Assembly: GCF_900110945.1 (NCBI RefSeq)
Contig: NZ_FOFL01000001.1
Location: 558,001 to 622,000 of the forward strand
Direction: 5' to 3'
Source of the DNA: Devosia sp. YR412
GTDB taxonomy: Bacteria; Pseudomonadota; Alphaproteobacteria; Rhizobiales; Devosiaceae
DNA: 64,000 nt
The notes beneath the pieces are model-generated. The model had not been told where the DNA came from. It was given only the letters and a program-made list of their open reading frames with translations, and searched no databases. The position numbers and the translations under genes were made by a program. Numbering within the stretch: position 1 is the stretch's first letter; the number at the start of each line of letters is the position of its first letter. Positions 1 to 9,648 of this stretch are shown one piece after another.

Positions 1-281
1 GCACCATTGGTCAGCTTCATGGTCGGCTTGCCGGACGGCAGGTTGACCACGCCCATGTCGCGCCAATAGACGCCCCAGGAAATGCCGGTACCCAGCGCCT
101 TGGAACAGGCTTCCTTGGCGGCAAAGCGCTTGGCATAGGAGGCGGCGCGCTGGGCGCGGCGGTCGGACTTTTTCTGCTCGATCTCGGTAAAGCAGCGCTG
201 GGTAAACCGGTCGCCATACTTTTCCAGCGTCTTGGCGACGCGCTCGATCTGGATCAGGTCCGAGCCGAGGCCGATGATCAT
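1..281 (-). CDS. acpS: Holo-[acyl-carrier-protein] synthase, C-terminus cut by the left edge
   Basis: Transfers 4'-phosphopantetheine from CoA to the serine of apo-acyl carrier protein, in the cytoplasm. About 93 residues are visible of a family usually near 130. The start [15 protein letters not shown] carries the conserved Mg-binding aspartate, and [12 protein letters not shown] carries the conserved lysine-glutamate helix. The ATG at 281 is the family's usual start. It is followed in transcription order by whatever lies left of the window; in many Alphaproteobacteria acpS sits with pyrE and rel, as here. Confidence 0.93.
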   Translation of the reverse strand, partial: MIIGLGSDLIQIERVAKTLEKYGDRFTQRCFTEIEQKKSDRRAQRAASYAKRFAAKEACSKALGTGISWGVYWRDMGVVNLPSGKPTMKLTNG

Positions 282-325
282 GGGATTGGCCTTTCCACAG
301 AAGCGTCCGCATCCGCGGCATGGCC

Positions 326-451
326 CCCTCTCCCCTGAGGGGAGAGGGTTGGAGTGAGGGATTCAGAGGTTAGACTGACCATCATGCTCCACCCAGACAC
401 TGAACCCCTCACCCGCCGCTGCGCGGCGACCTCTCCCCTCAGGGGAGAGGT
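326..451. repeat. Bipartite palindromic intergenic element (type A)
   Basis: Two perfect hairpins face each other between acpS and pyrE. The left one has arms CCCTCTCCCC and GGGGAGAGGG around TGA (326-348). The right one has arms ACCTCTCCCC and GGGGAGAGGT around TCA (429-451). The inner stretches GTGAGGG and CCCTCAC can also pair, so the whole 126 bp can fold as one structure. It has the layout of the other intergenic elements in this window but a different sequence. It looks like a REP/BIME-like repeat; it lacks the T tract of a terminator. Confidence 0.75.
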
Positions 452-462
452 GAAGAAGGGAC

Positions 463-1053
463 TCACTTCACCCCCTGGATGCCGCGGCTGCCGGGCTTGA
501 CCGCGGGGATGGCGGCCAGTTCGGGCGGCAGCGCGTCGGCGGGATAGGCGGGGACCTTGAACTCGATCAGCGACACCAGTGGCACGCCGACATCGGCTTC
601 GCCACCGGAGCGGTCGATCAGGCAGGCGGCGGCGACCACATTGGCGCCAATGCCGCGCAGCGCTTCGACGCATTCGCGGATTGAGAGGCCGGTGGAGACG
701 ATGTCTTCCACGACGATGACCTTGTCGCCCGGCTCGATCTCGAAGCCGCGGCGCAGCTCGAACTTGCCCTCGACGCGCTCGGTATAGAGCGCGGGCACGC
801 CCAAATGACGCGAGGTTTCATAGCCTGGGATAATGCCGCCGATGGCCGGCGAGACCACCTTGGTCACGCCGGGGACTTCAGCCTTGATGCGCTCGGCCAA
901 TGCCTTGCAGAGCTTTTCGGTCTGCGCGGCATACTGGAACACCTTGGCCTTCTGCAGAAACACCGGCGAGCGCAGGCCCGACGAGAGGATGAAATGGCCC
1001 TCCAGCATGGCACCGCAGTCGCGGAAAATGGCCAGAACTTCATCTTTCGTCAT
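463..1053 (-). CDS. pyrE: Orotate phosphoribosyltransferase
   Basis: Makes orotidine 5'-phosphate from orotate and PRPP, the fifth step of UMP synthesis, in the cytoplasm. The 196-residue protein has the PRPP-binding motif [13 protein letters not shown] near residue 115 and the N-terminal [12 protein letters not shown] segment of the family. I chose the ATG at 1053 because GAGG lies about 9 bases upstream; an in-frame TTG lies 6 bases before it. The first 14 bp overlap the end of rel, so the two are translationally coupled, which may tie pyrimidine synthesis to the stringent-response gene. Confidence 0.95.
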   Translation of the reverse strand: MTKDEVLAIFRDCGAMLEGHFILSSGLRSPVFLQKAKVFQYAAQTEKLCKALAERIKAEVPGVTKVVSPAIGGIIPGYETSRHLGVPALYTERVEGKFELRRGFEIEPGDKVIVVEDIVSTGLSIRECVEALRGIGANVVAAACLIDRSGGEADVGVPLVSLIEFKVPAYPADALPPELAAIPAVKPGSRGIQGVK

Positions 1054-3328
1054 CAGCAAACCTCTTGTCGACCTTGCCGTCCCATTCGAGCGTGGAAATC
1101 ATGCCCGCTTCGCGGACCCCGGCGCGCTGGACGGCTGAGAGGCCGGGACTGCGTTTGAGCGTTGCCAGAACATCGGTCAGTTGCGCAAGGTCGCGCACCT
1201 CGATTTCAAAGATCATCTGGTGAAAGTCCGGCGAAATCATGCGCATCACCAGATTGTTGATGTTGGCCTCGCAGGCCGCGATGGCCGCCGAGATCTGCGC
1301 CAGCGAGCCGGGCTTGTTGACGCTCTCCATGGTGATGACCGTGGGATAGAGCTTGTCGTCCTGGCTTTTGATGTTCCAGCGCACATCGACCCAGGCCACG
1401 TCGCTGTCATGCAGGTCGATCAGCGCGTCCGAGTGGATCGGATAGACCAGCATGGGCTTGTCGGGCTGCAGGATGCCGACCAGCCGATCGCCCGGCACGA
1501 CGCCCTCCCCCGAGACCGAGACCGGCATGTGAAAATCGAGCTGCGCCAAAGCGGTCTTGGCCTTGGGGCCGGAGCGCTGACCGCCCGGCACGCGGAAGCG
1601 GAACAGGTCGGTCGAGCGCAGGGCGAACCAGCCATCGGCGGTATCGGCAACCGGCAGGTCGAGCTTGCGGCGGCGCTTGCGCAGGCCCTTGACCTTGGCC
1701 AGTTCGACGCCGAGCGGTTCGGAGCCGATCTTGCCTTCGCCCACGGCGATCAGCAGTTCGCGGCGGCCGGGCGAGCCCAGCGCTTCGGCCAGTGCCTTGG
1801 CCTCGGCCTCGTCGAGCATGACGCCTTCGCGCTCGAGCATCATGTTGAGCACATGCTCGCCCAGCGAGAAGGCGCGCTGGGTGGTGGCATGGCGCACCGA
1901 ACGGCGGATGGCGGCGCGGGCCTTGCCGGTGGCGGCAATGCCCAGCCAGTTCATCGGCGGGACGTGGTTCTGGTCGCGGATGATTTCCACTTCGTCGCCC
2001 GAGCGGAGCTGGGTGACCAGCGGCAGGATGGCACCGTTGATCTTGGCGCCGACCGTCGTGTCGCCGATATCGGTGTGCAGCGCGTAGGCGAAATCGATCG
2101 GCGTTGCGCCACGCGGCAAAGCGATCAGCCGGCCACGGGGGGTGAAGCAGAACACCTGGTCCTGGAACAGTTCCAGCTTGGTGTATTCGAGGAAATCCTC
2201 GGTGGTAGAATTGCCGGTGGTGAGGTGCGAAATGGTCTGGCGCAGCGAGCCATAGGCCTGGCTCTCGTTCTCGATACGGCTGAGATCGGCCGAGGCGCCA
2301 TCCTTGTAGAGCGCATGGGCGGCAATGCCGAATTCAGCGACGCGATCCATGTCTTCGGTGCGTATCTGCAGTTCGGCGCGCTGGCGCCCGGGGCCAACGA
2401 TGGTGGTGTGGATCGACTGGTAGTCATTGTGCTTGGGGACCGAAATATAGTCCTTGAAACGCCCGGGCACGACCTTCCACTTGGTGTGGACCACGCCAAC
2501 CGTGTGATAGCATTCGTCGATCGAGCCGACGATGACGCGGAAGCCGATCATGTCGGACAGCTGTTCCAGCGCGATCGACTTGCGTTCGATCTTGTTGAAG
2601 ATCGAAAACGGTGACTTCACCCGCGCCTTGACCCGCGCGGTAATGCCCTCGGCGGCGAGGCGCTCGCTGAGCTCGGTCGAAATGGTGGAGATCGTCTCGC
2701 GATATTCGGCCTGCATCTCGTCGAGACGCGCCATGATCGCTTCATAATGGTCGGGCTGGAGGATCTTGAAAGAGATGTCTTCGAGCTCGTTGCGCATGTC
2801 CTGCATACCCATGCGGCCGGCGAGCGGGGCATAGATATCCATGGTTTCCTGGGCAATACGGGTGCGCTTTTCGGGCGGCATATATTGCAGGGTGCGCATA
2901 TTGTGGAGGCGATCGGCGAGCTTGACCAAAAGCACGCGGACGTCCTGGCTGATGGCGAGCAGCAGCTTGCGGAGGTTCTCCGCCTGGGCCTCTTCGCGCG
3001 AGACCAGGTTGAGACGCTCGATCTTGGTCAGGCCATCGACGATGGCGCCGATTTCCGAGCCAAACATCTGATCGATTTCGGCGCGGGTGGCGTCGGTATC
3101 CTCGATCGTGTCGTGCAACAGGCCGACGGCGATGGAGGCATCGTCGAGCTTGAGCTCGGTCAGGATGGCCGCGACTTCGAGCGGATGATTGAAATAGGGG
3201 TCGCCCGAGGCACGCTTCTGCGAGCCATGCTTCTGCATGGCGTAGACATAGGCCTTGTTCAACAACTGCTCGTCGACGTTCGGGTTATAGGCCTGAACGC
3301 GTTCGACAAGCTCATACTGACGCATCAT
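1040..3328 (-). CDS. rel: Bifunctional (p)ppGpp synthetase/hydrolase (RelA/SpoT homologue)
   Basis: Makes and degrades the alarmone (p)ppGpp. The 762-residue protein shows the hydrolase HD domain (HDTIED, residues 72-77), a synthetase domain with the RFKD motif typical of bifunctional Rsh enzymes rather than the EXDD of RelA, a TGS domain beginning around FCFTPRGR, and a C-terminal ACT domain ([17 protein letters not shown]). Alphaproteobacteria usually carry one long Rsh, which this matches. Two ATGs are adjacent (3328, 3325); no clear Shine-Dalgarno separates them. Its 3' end overlaps pyrE by 14 bp. Confidence 0.96.
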   Translation of the reverse strand: MMRQYELVERVQAYNPNVDEQLLNKAYVYAMQKHGSQKRASGDPYFNHPLEVAAILTELKLDDASIAVGLLHDTIEDTDATRAEIDQMFGSEIGAIVDGLTKIERLNLVSREEAQAENLRKLLLAISQDVRVLLVKLADRLHNMRTLQYMPPEKRTRIAQETMDIYAPLAGRMGMQDMRNELEDISFKILQPDHYEAIMARLDEMQAEYRETISTISTELSERLAAEGITARVKARVKSPFSIFNKIERKSIALEQLSDMIGFRVIVGSIDECYHTVGVVHTKWKVVPGRFKDYISVPKHNDYQSIHTTIVGPGRQRAELQIRTEDMDRVAEFGIAAHALYKDGASADLSRIENESQAYGSLRQTISHLTTGNSTTEDFLEYTKLELFQDQVFCFTPRGRLIALPRGATPIDFAYALHTDIGDTTVGAKINGAILPLVTQLRSGDEVEIIRDQNHVPPMNWLGIAATGKARAAIRRSVRHATTQRAFSLGEHVLNMMLEREGVMLDEAEAKALAEALGSPGRRELLIAVGEGKIGSEPLGVELAKVKGLRKRRRKLDLPVADTADGWFALRSTDLFRFRVPGGQRSGPKAKTALAQLDFHMPVSVSGEGVVPGDRLVGILQPDKPMLVYPIHSDALIDLHDSDVAWVDVRWNIKSQDDKLYPTVITMESVNKPGSLAQISAAIAACEANINNLVMRMISPDFHQMIFEIEVRDLAQLTDVLATLKRSPGLSAVQRAGVREAGMISTLEWDGKVDKRFADDER

Positions 3329-3560
3329 GGGAAGAGATCGCCGCTCGCTTAAGCGTTGAGCTTAGCGCTTTGGAGGGAAATGGGAAGCTTCGAACCGTGC
3401 CAAAGGCAAAATCACGCCGGTGGAGGGATTTTGGGTGCGAAGGCCATTGGGCTAGGCCCGAATGACAGGGCCGGGAATAGCTGAGTTGGTTGCCGAACGG
3501 AAGGAAGAATACCCTTCAGCGTTTGCCGTGAAGCGGACTGTTTTGAAATCCATCCCAGCC

Positions 3561-3694
3561 ACGGTGTCATCCCGGCCTTGAGCCGGGATCCATCCTGAGA
3601 TTTCTGACCAGCCGCAAGGTGGTCCGTTCGATCGACCTCGCGGCCGTGGCTTGATCTCGAGATGGGCCCCGGCTCAAGGCCGGGGTGACACCGT
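3561..3694. repeat. Bipartite palindromic intergenic element (type B, copy 1)
   Basis: The element begins ACGGTGTCATCCCGGCCTTG and ends with the matching inverted sequence closing in TGACACCGT. Each end is itself a hairpin (CCCGGCCTTGAGCCGGG and CCCCGGCTCAAGGCCGGGG). A second copy lies at 25373-25505. The outer arms match in either direction, but the roughly 70-bp interior runs in the opposite orientation in the two copies. GTCATCCCGGCCTTGAGCCGGG-type palindromes are widespread in alphaproteobacterial intergenic DNA. Confidence 0.85.
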
Positions 3695-3743
3695 AGGTGT
3701 GGCCTCTCCTGCGAACCGCAGAACGGTGTGCACCAAACGAAAA

Positions 3744-3769
3744 CACCCCCGGCTCGCGCCGAGGGTGTC
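3744..3769 (-). terminator. Intrinsic terminator of rpoZ
   Basis: An 11-bp stem (arms ACACCCCCGGC and GCCGAGGGTGT, one mismatch) with loop TCGC. Read on the minus strand the stem is followed by TTTTCGTTT, as in a rho-independent terminator. It lies about 100 bp after the rpoZ stop codon. Confidence 0.7.
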
Positions 3770-3867
3770 AAAAGTTCTGAAGCCCTAGCCATTCGGGCAT
3801 AGCCCTCATGGCCTTCTCGCCTCAAATCGCTCCACAGGAGCGATTTGCCCTACGGGACGGTTCGAAG

Positions 3868-4236
3868 TTAGTCGTCGCGACGCTCAGGCGGGGCGAGGCT
3901 TTCGATGCCGCGCAGCAGTTCTTCTTCGCTGATCGTGTCGAAGTTGATCGAATCATCGCCATTGGCGCTTTCGATCAGCGGAGCGGCGTGCTCTTCGGGC
4001 TCGTCGACTTCGACATACTTCTGCAGCGAGTGGATCAGGTCTTCGCGCAGATCGTCCGGCGAAATGGCGCCGTCGCCGATTTCGCGCAGGGCCACCACGG
4101 GATTCTTGTCATTGTCACGCGAGACGGTGATCTGCGCGCCAGAGGAAATCATGCGTGCACGATGCGCGGCCATGAGAACGAGATCGAAGCGGTTTTCGAT
4201 CTTTTCGATGCAGTCTTCAACGGTGACGCGTGCCAC
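3868..4236 (-). CDS. rpoZ: RNA polymerase omega subunit
   Basis: Small structural subunit that helps fold and hold the beta' subunit of RNA polymerase. The 122-residue product begins [20 protein letters not shown], the standard omega N-terminus, and has the acidic C-terminal tail common in Alphaproteobacteria. I place the start on GTG at 4236 because GGAGA lies 6-7 bases upstream and the alignment with the family begins there; an in-frame TTG at 4248 overlaps that Shine-Dalgarno and is unlikely. In many relatives rpoZ sits next to rel, as here. Confidence 0.95.
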   Translation of the reverse strand: MARVTVEDCIEKIENRFDLVLMAAHRARMISSGAQITVSRDNDKNPVVALREIGDGAISPDDLREDLIHSLQKYVEVDEPEEHAAPLIESANGDDSINFDTISEEELLRGIESLAPPERRDD

Positions 4237-4448
4237 AGACGTCTCCAAAATTTATGGAATGAACGCTTCCCATACACGACACCCCTGCCCGGCACAAGGT
4301 TAGCGCGGACGATTAGCCGGTCTCGGCGCCGGTAACCCTGCCATGCGGGTGATCTTGCGGTGTGTCAGGAATAAGACTACCGAATTTGACAGCAGTTTTG
4401 AGGAAAATTGCGTGCGTATTGGCCGGTTACGGCCTTGAGGATATCGCG

Positions 4449-5006
4449 ATGCCTATCGATTCCCGCGAAAAGATCGTTCTGTTTATCGACGGCGCCAATC
4501 TTTATGCCGCCTCGAAAGCCATTGGCGTCGATATCGATTACCGGAAACTCCTGGCCGACTTCAACGCCCGCGCCTATCTGCTGCGCGCCAATTACTACAC
4601 GGCGCTGGTCGAAGATCAGGAATATTCCTCGATCCGCCCGTTGATCGACTGGCTCGACTACAATGGCTTCCACGTCATCACCAAGCCGGCCAAGGAATTC
4701 ACCGACGCCGCCGGACGGCGCAAGGTGAAGGGCAATATGGATATCGAGCTCTGCGTCGATGCGCTCGAACTCGCGCCGCATTACGATCACATGGTGCTGT
4801 TTTCCGGCGATGGTGACTTCACCGCTCTGGTCGCCGCATTGCAGCGCAAGGGCAAGCGCGTGACGGTGGTCTCGACGCTCACCACGTCGACGCCGATGAT
4901 TTCCGATGACCTGCGCCGCCAGGCGGACTTTTTCATCGATATCGCTGATCTGGCAAAAACCGTCGGCCGGCCACCCAGCACGCGGCCACCCAGCGCCGAG
5001 GAGTAG
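4449..5006 (+). CDS. NYN-domain protein (LabA/DUF88 type putative nuclease)
   Basis: A 185-residue cytoplasmic protein of the PIN-like NYN family. The motifs KIVLFIDGANLYAASK (N-terminal Asp/Asn metal site), the central GNMDIELCVDAL and the C-terminal FSGDGDFTALVAALQRKGKRV are all present, so the acidic metal-binding set appears intact. The family is thought to act on RNA, but the substrate of this group is unknown. The ATG at 4449 follows TTGAGGA and begins at the conserved MPIDSREK; an upstream in-frame start at 4362 lacks such support. It is divergent from rpoZ and convergent with smpB, 4 bp away. Confidence 0.88.
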   Translation: MPIDSREKIVLFIDGANLYAASKAIGVDIDYRKLLADFNARAYLLRANYYTALVEDQEYSSIRPLIDWLDYNGFHVITKPAKEFTDAAGRRKVKGNMDIELCVDALELAPHYDHMVLFSGDGDFTALVAALQRKGKRVTVVSTLTTSTPMISDDLRRQADFFIDIADLAKTVGRPPSTRPPSAEE

Positions 5007-5010
5007 CGCC

Positions 5011-5508
5011 CTAACCCCGTCCGCCTTCTTTCATGATGCGGGACTTGTCGCGGTTCCAATCGCGATTGCGCTCGGTTTCGCGCTTGTCATAGTTCTTCTT
5101 GCCCTTGCCGATACCGATCAGGATTTTGGCGCGGCCCTGGTCGTTGAAGAACAGTTTTAGCGGCACGATGGTATTGCCGGCGCGGGAGACTTCCTCGCCG
5201 AGATGGGCCAATTGCTTGCGCGACACGAGGAGTTTGCGCGGGCGCTTTTCCTCATGGTTGAAGCGGTTGGCCTGCAGATATTCGGGGATATGGGCGTTGA
5301 TCAGCCAAAGCTCGCCCTTCTCCGGCGAGGCATAGGATTCGGTGATCTGTGCCTTGCCCAGGCGTAGCGATTTGACCTCGGTGCCGGTCAAGACGATACC
5401 GGCCTCCATGGTTTCACCGATTTCATAATCGTAGCGCGAGCGACGGTTCTCAGCCACGAGACCGTGACTGATCACACCGTTTTTCGCTTTGTCGTTCTTG
5501 GGAGCCAT
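5011..5508 (-). CDS. smpB: SsrA-binding protein SmpB
   Basis: Binds tmRNA and brings it to stalled ribosomes for trans-translation. The 165-residue protein has the oligonucleotide-binding barrel ([23 protein letters not shown] begins it; quoted here by its ends, residues about 20-42) and the C-terminal basic tail with KKNYDKRET that enters the decoding centre. The start is the ATG at 5508. It lies just after dapA in transcription order, a common alphaproteobacterial arrangement; the 5-bp gap suggests one transcript. Confidence 0.96.
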   Translation of the reverse strand: MAPKNDKAKNGVISHGLVAENRRSRYDYEIGETMEAGIVLTGTEVKSLRLGKAQITESYASPEKGELWLINAHIPEYLQANRFNHEEKRPRKLLVSRKQLAHLGEEVSRAGNTIVPLKLFFNDQGRAKILIGIGKGKKNYDKRETERNRDWNRDKSRIMKEGGRG

Positions 5509-5513
5509 GAAGC

Positions 5514-6389
5514 TTAGATAAGACCTGCGTGGCGCATTGCAAAGTCCACGGCCTCTTCGGTGGCCTTGCTGACCGGCACCAGCGGCAGGCGCAGCTCATT
5601 GGCGCAGCGGTTCAACCGGCTGGCGGCATATTTCACCGCCGTCGGATTGGGCTCCATGAAGAGGTTCTTGTGCAGGTGGACCAGCTTGTCCTGCACCAGC
5701 AGGGCCCCCTTGAAATCACCGGCCAGCGACAGTTCCTGCATCTCAGAGCACAGGCGCGGCGCGATATTGGACGTGACCGAAATGCAGCCATGGCCGCCAT
5801 GGGCGTTGAAGGCGAGCGCCGTGATGTCCTCGCCCGAGAGCAGGATGAAATCCTTGCCGAGCTTGTCGCGCTGGAGACTCGTGCGGCCCAGATCGGCGGT
5901 CGCATCCTTGACGCCGATGATATTGGCATGGGCTTCGTGCAGTCGCGCAATGGTGTCGACCGTCAGGTCAACGACCGTGCGGCCGGGCACGCTATAGAGA
6001 ATGACCGGAATGCCCACAGCCTTGGCCACAGCGGAGAAATGCTGGAACATGCCCTCCTGATTGGGCTTGTTGTAATAGGGCACGATGGTCAGGACGGCAT
6101 CGGCGCCGGCCTTTTCGGCAAACTTGGCCAGTTCGACGGCTTCTGCAGTGGAATTGGAGCCGGCGCCAGCGATCACCGGGACGCGCTTGTTGGCGGTCTC
6201 GATGGCGATTTCGACGACGCGGCGATGCTCGTCATGGCTGACCGTGGGGCTTTCGCCGGTGGTGCCGACGGGCACCAAGCCATGCGTGCCCTCGGTAATC
6301 TGCCAGTCGACAAAGCTGGCGAAGGCTTTCTCATCGACAGTCCCATTGAGCATGGGAGTGATGAGCGCCGTAATAGATCCTCGCAGCAT
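5514..6389 (-). CDS. dapA: 4-hydroxy-tetrahydrodipicolinate synthase
   Basis: Condenses pyruvate with aspartate semialdehyde, the first committed step of lysine and meso-diaminopimelate synthesis. In the 291-residue protein the substrate motif GTTGESPT is near residue 43, the catalytic tyrosine is in ILYSVPGRT and the Schiff-base lysine is in IIGVKDAT. The ATG at 6389 ([13 protein letters not shown]) is the family start; GAGGA lies about 12 bases upstream. Its location beside smpB and opposite a lytic transglycosylase fits a role in wall precursor supply. Confidence 0.96.
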   Translation of the reverse strand: MLRGSITALITPMLNGTVDEKAFASFVDWQITEGTHGLVPVGTTGESPTVSHDEHRRVVEIAIETANKRVPVIAGAGSNSTAEAVELAKFAEKAGADAVLTIVPYYNKPNQEGMFQHFSAVAKAVGIPVILYSVPGRTVVDLTVDTIARLHEAHANIIGVKDATADLGRTSLQRDKLGKDFILLSGEDITALAFNAHGGHGCISVTSNIAPRLCSEMQELSLAGDFKGALLVQDKLVHLHKNLFMEPNPTAVKYAASRLNRCANELRLPLVPVSKATEEAVDFAMRHAGLI

Positions 6390-6553
6390 TTGCCGAAATT
6401 TCCTCAATCTGGATCGCCACAGTTCCGTCGTGGCGGGATGTTATAGAACGGCTTCCATGCCGTTTTCACGCGGCGCACCATAGTTTTTATCGGGCAGCAT
6501 CACAACGCTTTGTTGCGCCCGACCCGGCAAGGTCCATGCGCGCAACCCGATGT

Positions 6554-6582
6554 TTACCCAAGCGGGGTAACGTGGGGTTAAC
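6554..6582 (+). promoter_or_regulatory. Inverted repeat and CtrA-like site upstream of slt
   Basis: Between dapA and the transglycosylase, TTACCC and GGGTAA form a 6-bp inverted repeat with a 5-base loop (6554-6570). Overlapping it, GTAA and TTAAC are separated by exactly 7 bases (6567-6582). This differs at one base from the alphaproteobacterial CtrA consensus TTAA-N7-TTAAC. It ends 45 bp before the slt start codon. Binding by CtrA is inference. Confidence 0.4.
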
Positions 6583-6627
6583 CGCAAGGATGGGGGGCAA
6601 CCTTGGCGGCTGACAACAGGACGGCAG

Positions 6628-8652
6628 ATGCAGCGAAGCTTTGCGGCGGGGCTCATCGCAGCGGTTTTGGGCCTGGCCACGATTGCCCCCCTCTTCCTTG
6701 CGACGGCCAATGAAGAAGTCGATTTAGCAATCACCGGCTCGATTCCGGCAGGCGAAGCCGTGCCGGTTGTCAAGGCCAAGGGCAGTGCGGAATTTCGGGC
6801 GGCGCTGAAGGTGCTTGTCGATGGCGATGCCGTTGCCGCTTTCGAGCAGGCCGCGAGCCTCAGCAGCGACGTGGAACGGCGGGCCGTTCAGTGGGCAGCC
6901 ATCCAGTTCAACAGCGGCAAGATTGGCTATCAGGCGATCGTGGATTTTGCGGCGGATGCGCCGGAGTTCGCACCGGAGAGCCTTTACCGCACGCGGATTG
7001 AACAGTCGCTAGGCAAGGTAGATGCCCCGGCAGAGGCGGTGATTGCAGCGTTCGATGGCGGGAAGCCGAGCACCGTGGATGGGCAGATTGCGCTCGCCGT
7101 GGCATTGTTGGACAGTGGTGACACCGAGCACGCGACTACACTTGCCAAAAGCCTCTGGATCGAGAATTTCCTGACCGAAACCCAAGAGGCCGAGGTGAGT
7201 GACAAGCTCGGCAGCCTGCTGGATCGCGAAGCGCATTGGGCGCGGGCTATGCATCTGATGATGCATGACCGAGCGCGCGGCAGCGAGCGGCTATTGCCGC
7301 ATCTGACCGCGGCGCAGAAGACGCTGGTGGTGGCGCGGGCGGCCGTGTCGCGCGATGACAAAGATGCCAAGGCGCTGCTCGACAAGGTCGATCCGAGCCT
7401 GCGCAGCAATCCGGTCTATATCTTTTCGCGGGCCCAGCGGGCGCGGCAGTTCGAGCTCTGGAGCGATGCCGTTGCCTGGCTCGACAAGGCGCCGGCCACC
7501 GTGCCGGATGCCGATGAGTGGTGGTATGAGCGGCGGGTGTTGCTGCGCAAATTGCTCGACACCGGACAGCCGGCGCTCGCCTATCGCGTGGCGGCTGGTT
7601 ACACGAACGGGCCGGAAGCCCGCATGGTGGATGCGCTGTTCCAGGCCGGCTGGATCGCGCTGTCCTTCCTCGATGATGCGGCGGCGGCCAAAGCCCATTT
7701 CACCGAGCTGACCGCCCACACTACCTTGCCCGACAGCATCAGCCAGGCCAATTACTGGCTGGCTCGTGCCAATGTCGCCTTGGGTGATGTGGACAGCGCA
7801 AGGGCGGCGCTGGAAAAGGCCGCGCAGTTCGGCACGGTCTATTACGGACAATTGGCACGCACCGAGCTGGGCCAGGCCGGCGCCGGCATTCGTCCCCTTC
7901 CTGAGGCCAACACCAGTGCGACGCTGTTCAATACCAGGCCCGTCGTCCAGGCGGTGCGCCTGCTCGCGGCCAATGGCCAGTCGCGCTATGCCGTGACGCT
8001 GTTGCGCCATCTCGGCACCACGCTCACCGCCGGCGGCGACCTTTTGCTGGCGGCGCAGCTTGCCGAAGAGATCGGCGCGCATCAGGTGGCCATTGCCATC
8101 GCCACCCAGGCCGACCAGCGCGGCACCCCGCTGGACGCCTATAGTTTTCCCAAGGATGCGCGACTGGCCGAGGCCGATCTCGCGGCCGACCGGGCGGCGG
8201 TCTATGCGGTGATGCGGCAGGAGTCGATGTTTCAGGTCGATGCGGTTTCAGCGGCCGGCGCGCGCGGGCTGATGCAGCTGATGCCGGGCACGGCCAAGGA
8301 AGTGGCGCGCAAGGTGGGCGTCGACTATTCGCCGAACCGGCTGGTCAGCGATGCGGCCTATAACGCCCTGCTCGGCTCGACCTATCTCAGCACGCAACTC
8401 GATCGCTATGACGGCTCGCTGGTGCTGGCGGCGGCGGCCTATAATGCCGGGCCGGGCAATGCCAATAAATGGATCGCAGCCTATGGCGATCCGCGCGCCG
8501 AGAATGTCGATCCGGTGCTCTGGGTAGAGCTGATCCCGTTTTCGGAAACGCGGACCTATGTGAAGCGCGTGCTGGGCAATTACCTGGTCTATCGCGAGCG
8601 GCTGGGCGACGATCCGCTACCGCTGCAACAGGCGCTGCGGACAATTCGCTAG
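6628..8652 (+). CDS. slt: Soluble lytic murein transglycosylase
   Basis: Cleaves the MurNAc-GlcNAc bond in peptidoglycan, leaving a 1,6-anhydro end, in the periplasm. The 674-residue precursor has a signal peptide (residues 1 to about 27), a long alpha-helical superhelix, and a C-terminal SLT domain. There the catalytic glutamate is in MRQESMFQ, followed by AGARGLMQLMPGTA and AYNAGPGN. Length and layout match the Slt70 type, with a weakly conserved middle. The released anhydro-muropeptides feed the kind of MurNAc/GlcNAc recycling encoded at 15.4-19.5 kb. Confidence 0.92.
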   Translation: MQRSFAAGLIAAVLGLATIAPLFLATANEEVDLAITGSIPAGEAVPVVKAKGSAEFRAALKVLVDGDAVAAFEQAASLSSDVERRAVQWAAIQFNSGKIGYQAIVDFAADAPEFAPESLYRTRIEQSLGKVDAPAEAVIAAFDGGKPSTVDGQIALAVALLDSGDTEHATTLAKSLWIENFLTETQEAEVSDKLGSLLDREAHWARAMHLMMHDRARGSERLLPHLTAAQKTLVVARAAVSRDDKDAKALLDKVDPSLRSNPVYIFSRAQRARQFELWSDAVAWLDKAPATVPDADEWWYERRVLLRKLLDTGQPALAYRVAAGYTNGPEARMVDALFQAGWIALSFLDDAAAAKAHFTELTAHTTLPDSISQANYWLARANVALGDVDSARAALEKAAQFGTVYYGQLARTELGQAGAGIRPLPEANTSATLFNTRPVVQAVRLLAANGQSRYAVTLLRHLGTTLTAGGDLLLAAQLAEEIGAHQVAIAIATQADQRGTPLDAYSFPKDARLAEADLAADRAAVYAVMRQESMFQVDAVSAAGARGLMQLMPGTAKEVARKVGVDYSPNRLVSDAAYNALLGSTYLSTQLDRYDGSLVLAAAAYNAGPGNANKWIAAYGDPRAENVDPVLWVELIPFSETRTYVKRVLGNYLVYRERLGDDPLPLQQALRTIR

Positions 8653-8709
8653 AGGGTAACTGCATTTGTCGGCTTGAGGCCGCAACGAGCCTGCCTCTAG
8701 ACTGACCCC

Positions 8710-9648
8710 ATGGCCCGCAAGCGTTTCGTTCCCGCCGATCATCCCGCCTTTTCCGGCCTGCCCGTCACCAAGGTCGCGTTGGCGGCCGGGGTCAGCGCCG
8801 CCGTGCATGTGGCGGGCACGCTGTCGAGCCGGCGCCTGCCGGTGGTCTGCATCCCCGGCTATCAGCGCAACATGAGCGATTTCACCGATTTCGCCGGCTA
8901 TTTCCGCCGCGCCAGTGGCGGCGAATGGCCGGTTGTGCTGCTCGACCTGCCGGGTCGGGGCCGTGCCGATGACCGGAAGAAGGCGGAGGACTACAGTTCC
9001 ATCGCCGATGCGCGCGATGTCGCCTCGGTGATGGCGGCTTTGGGCATCGGTCCAGCGGTTATCCTCGGCCAAGGCCACGGCGGACAGGTGGCGATGGCGC
9101 TGGCCGCAGCGCATCCACTGCTGGTGGCGGGCACGGTGCTGCTGGATTCGGGACCGGTGACGGATTCGCGCGGCATCGTCCGCCTGCGCAACAATGTGGA
9201 ACATATCGAGGCGCTGCGCGGCGCCAGGCTGGTCACGGCCGGGTTCAAGCGCATGCTCGGCGGCGATTACCCCGGCCTGCCCGAAGCGCGGCTCGACAGC
9301 CTGATGGGCCGGACCCATTATATCGACACGCGCGGCCGGGCCCGCCCGCTCTACGACAAGCGGCTGATCGAGGCCTTGGCCAGCATCAATTTCGACGACG
9401 TGCTCGCGGCACAATGGCCGCTGTTCGACGCCCTGACCTGCGGGCCGCTGATGCTGCTGCGCACCCAGCTGACCGACCAGCTGCGCCGCGAAACCTTCGA
9501 GGAAATGACCCGCCGTTGCCCGGACGCCGTGGCGCTGACCATTGCCGGCCAGGGCTCGCCCGCCCTGTTCGACCAGCGCGAGGAAATTGAAGCCGTGGCG
9601 GAATTCGTCATCCGCACCAGCAATCAACTGCTGGGCAAGGCCGCCTAG
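8710..9648 (+). CDS. Alpha/beta hydrolase-fold protein with an atypical nucleophile elbow
   Basis: A 312-residue protein with the alpha/beta hydrolase pattern: VVCIPGYQRNMSDF (oxyanion region), VVLLDLPGRGRADD, and the nucleophile elbow region VILGQGHGGQVAMALAAAHP. In the family the elbow reads G-x-S-x-G-G; here the serine position is glycine (codon GGC). The protein may therefore be non-hydrolytic or use another residue. There is no signal peptide. It follows slt by 57 bp and converges on the HHH-protein gene with a 4-bp overlap. Substrate unknown. Confidence 0.8.
   Translation: MARKRFVPADHPAFSGLPVTKVALAAGVSAAVHVAGTLSSRRLPVVCIPGYQRNMSDFTDFAGYFRRASGGEWPVVLLDLPGRGRADDRKKAEDYSSIADARDVASVMAALGIGPAVILGQGHGGQVAMALAAAHPLLVAGTVLLDSGPVTDSRGIVRLRNNVEHIEALRGARLVTAGFKRMLGGDYPGLPEARLDSLMGRTHYIDTRGRARPLYDKRLIEALASINFDDVLAAQWPLFDALTCGPLMLLRTQLTDQLRRETFEEMTRRCPDAVALTIAGQGSPALFDQREEIEAVAEFVIRTSNQLLGKAA

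Larger units (their letters stand above)
3329..3867. other. Gene-free stretch between rel and rpoZ
   Basis: No convincing coding sequence. It holds the promoter side of rel, including a perfect 10-bp palindrome CGCTTAAGCG at 3346-3355, a 134-bp palindromic element at 3561-3694, and a terminator hairpin at 3744-3769 for rpoZ. Both strands have open frames over parts of it, but these run through the repeat and show no family resemblance. Confidence 0.6.

Noticed and set aside
1181..2614. Long plus-strand open frame opposite rel (477 codons)
   Set aside because: It lies wholly antisense to the well-supported rel gene, has shadow-like composition rich in G, D, Q and R, and resembles no family.
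3412..3825. Open frame over the type B repeat
   Set aside because: It reads through palindromic repeat DNA and a terminator and has no plausible ribosome site.
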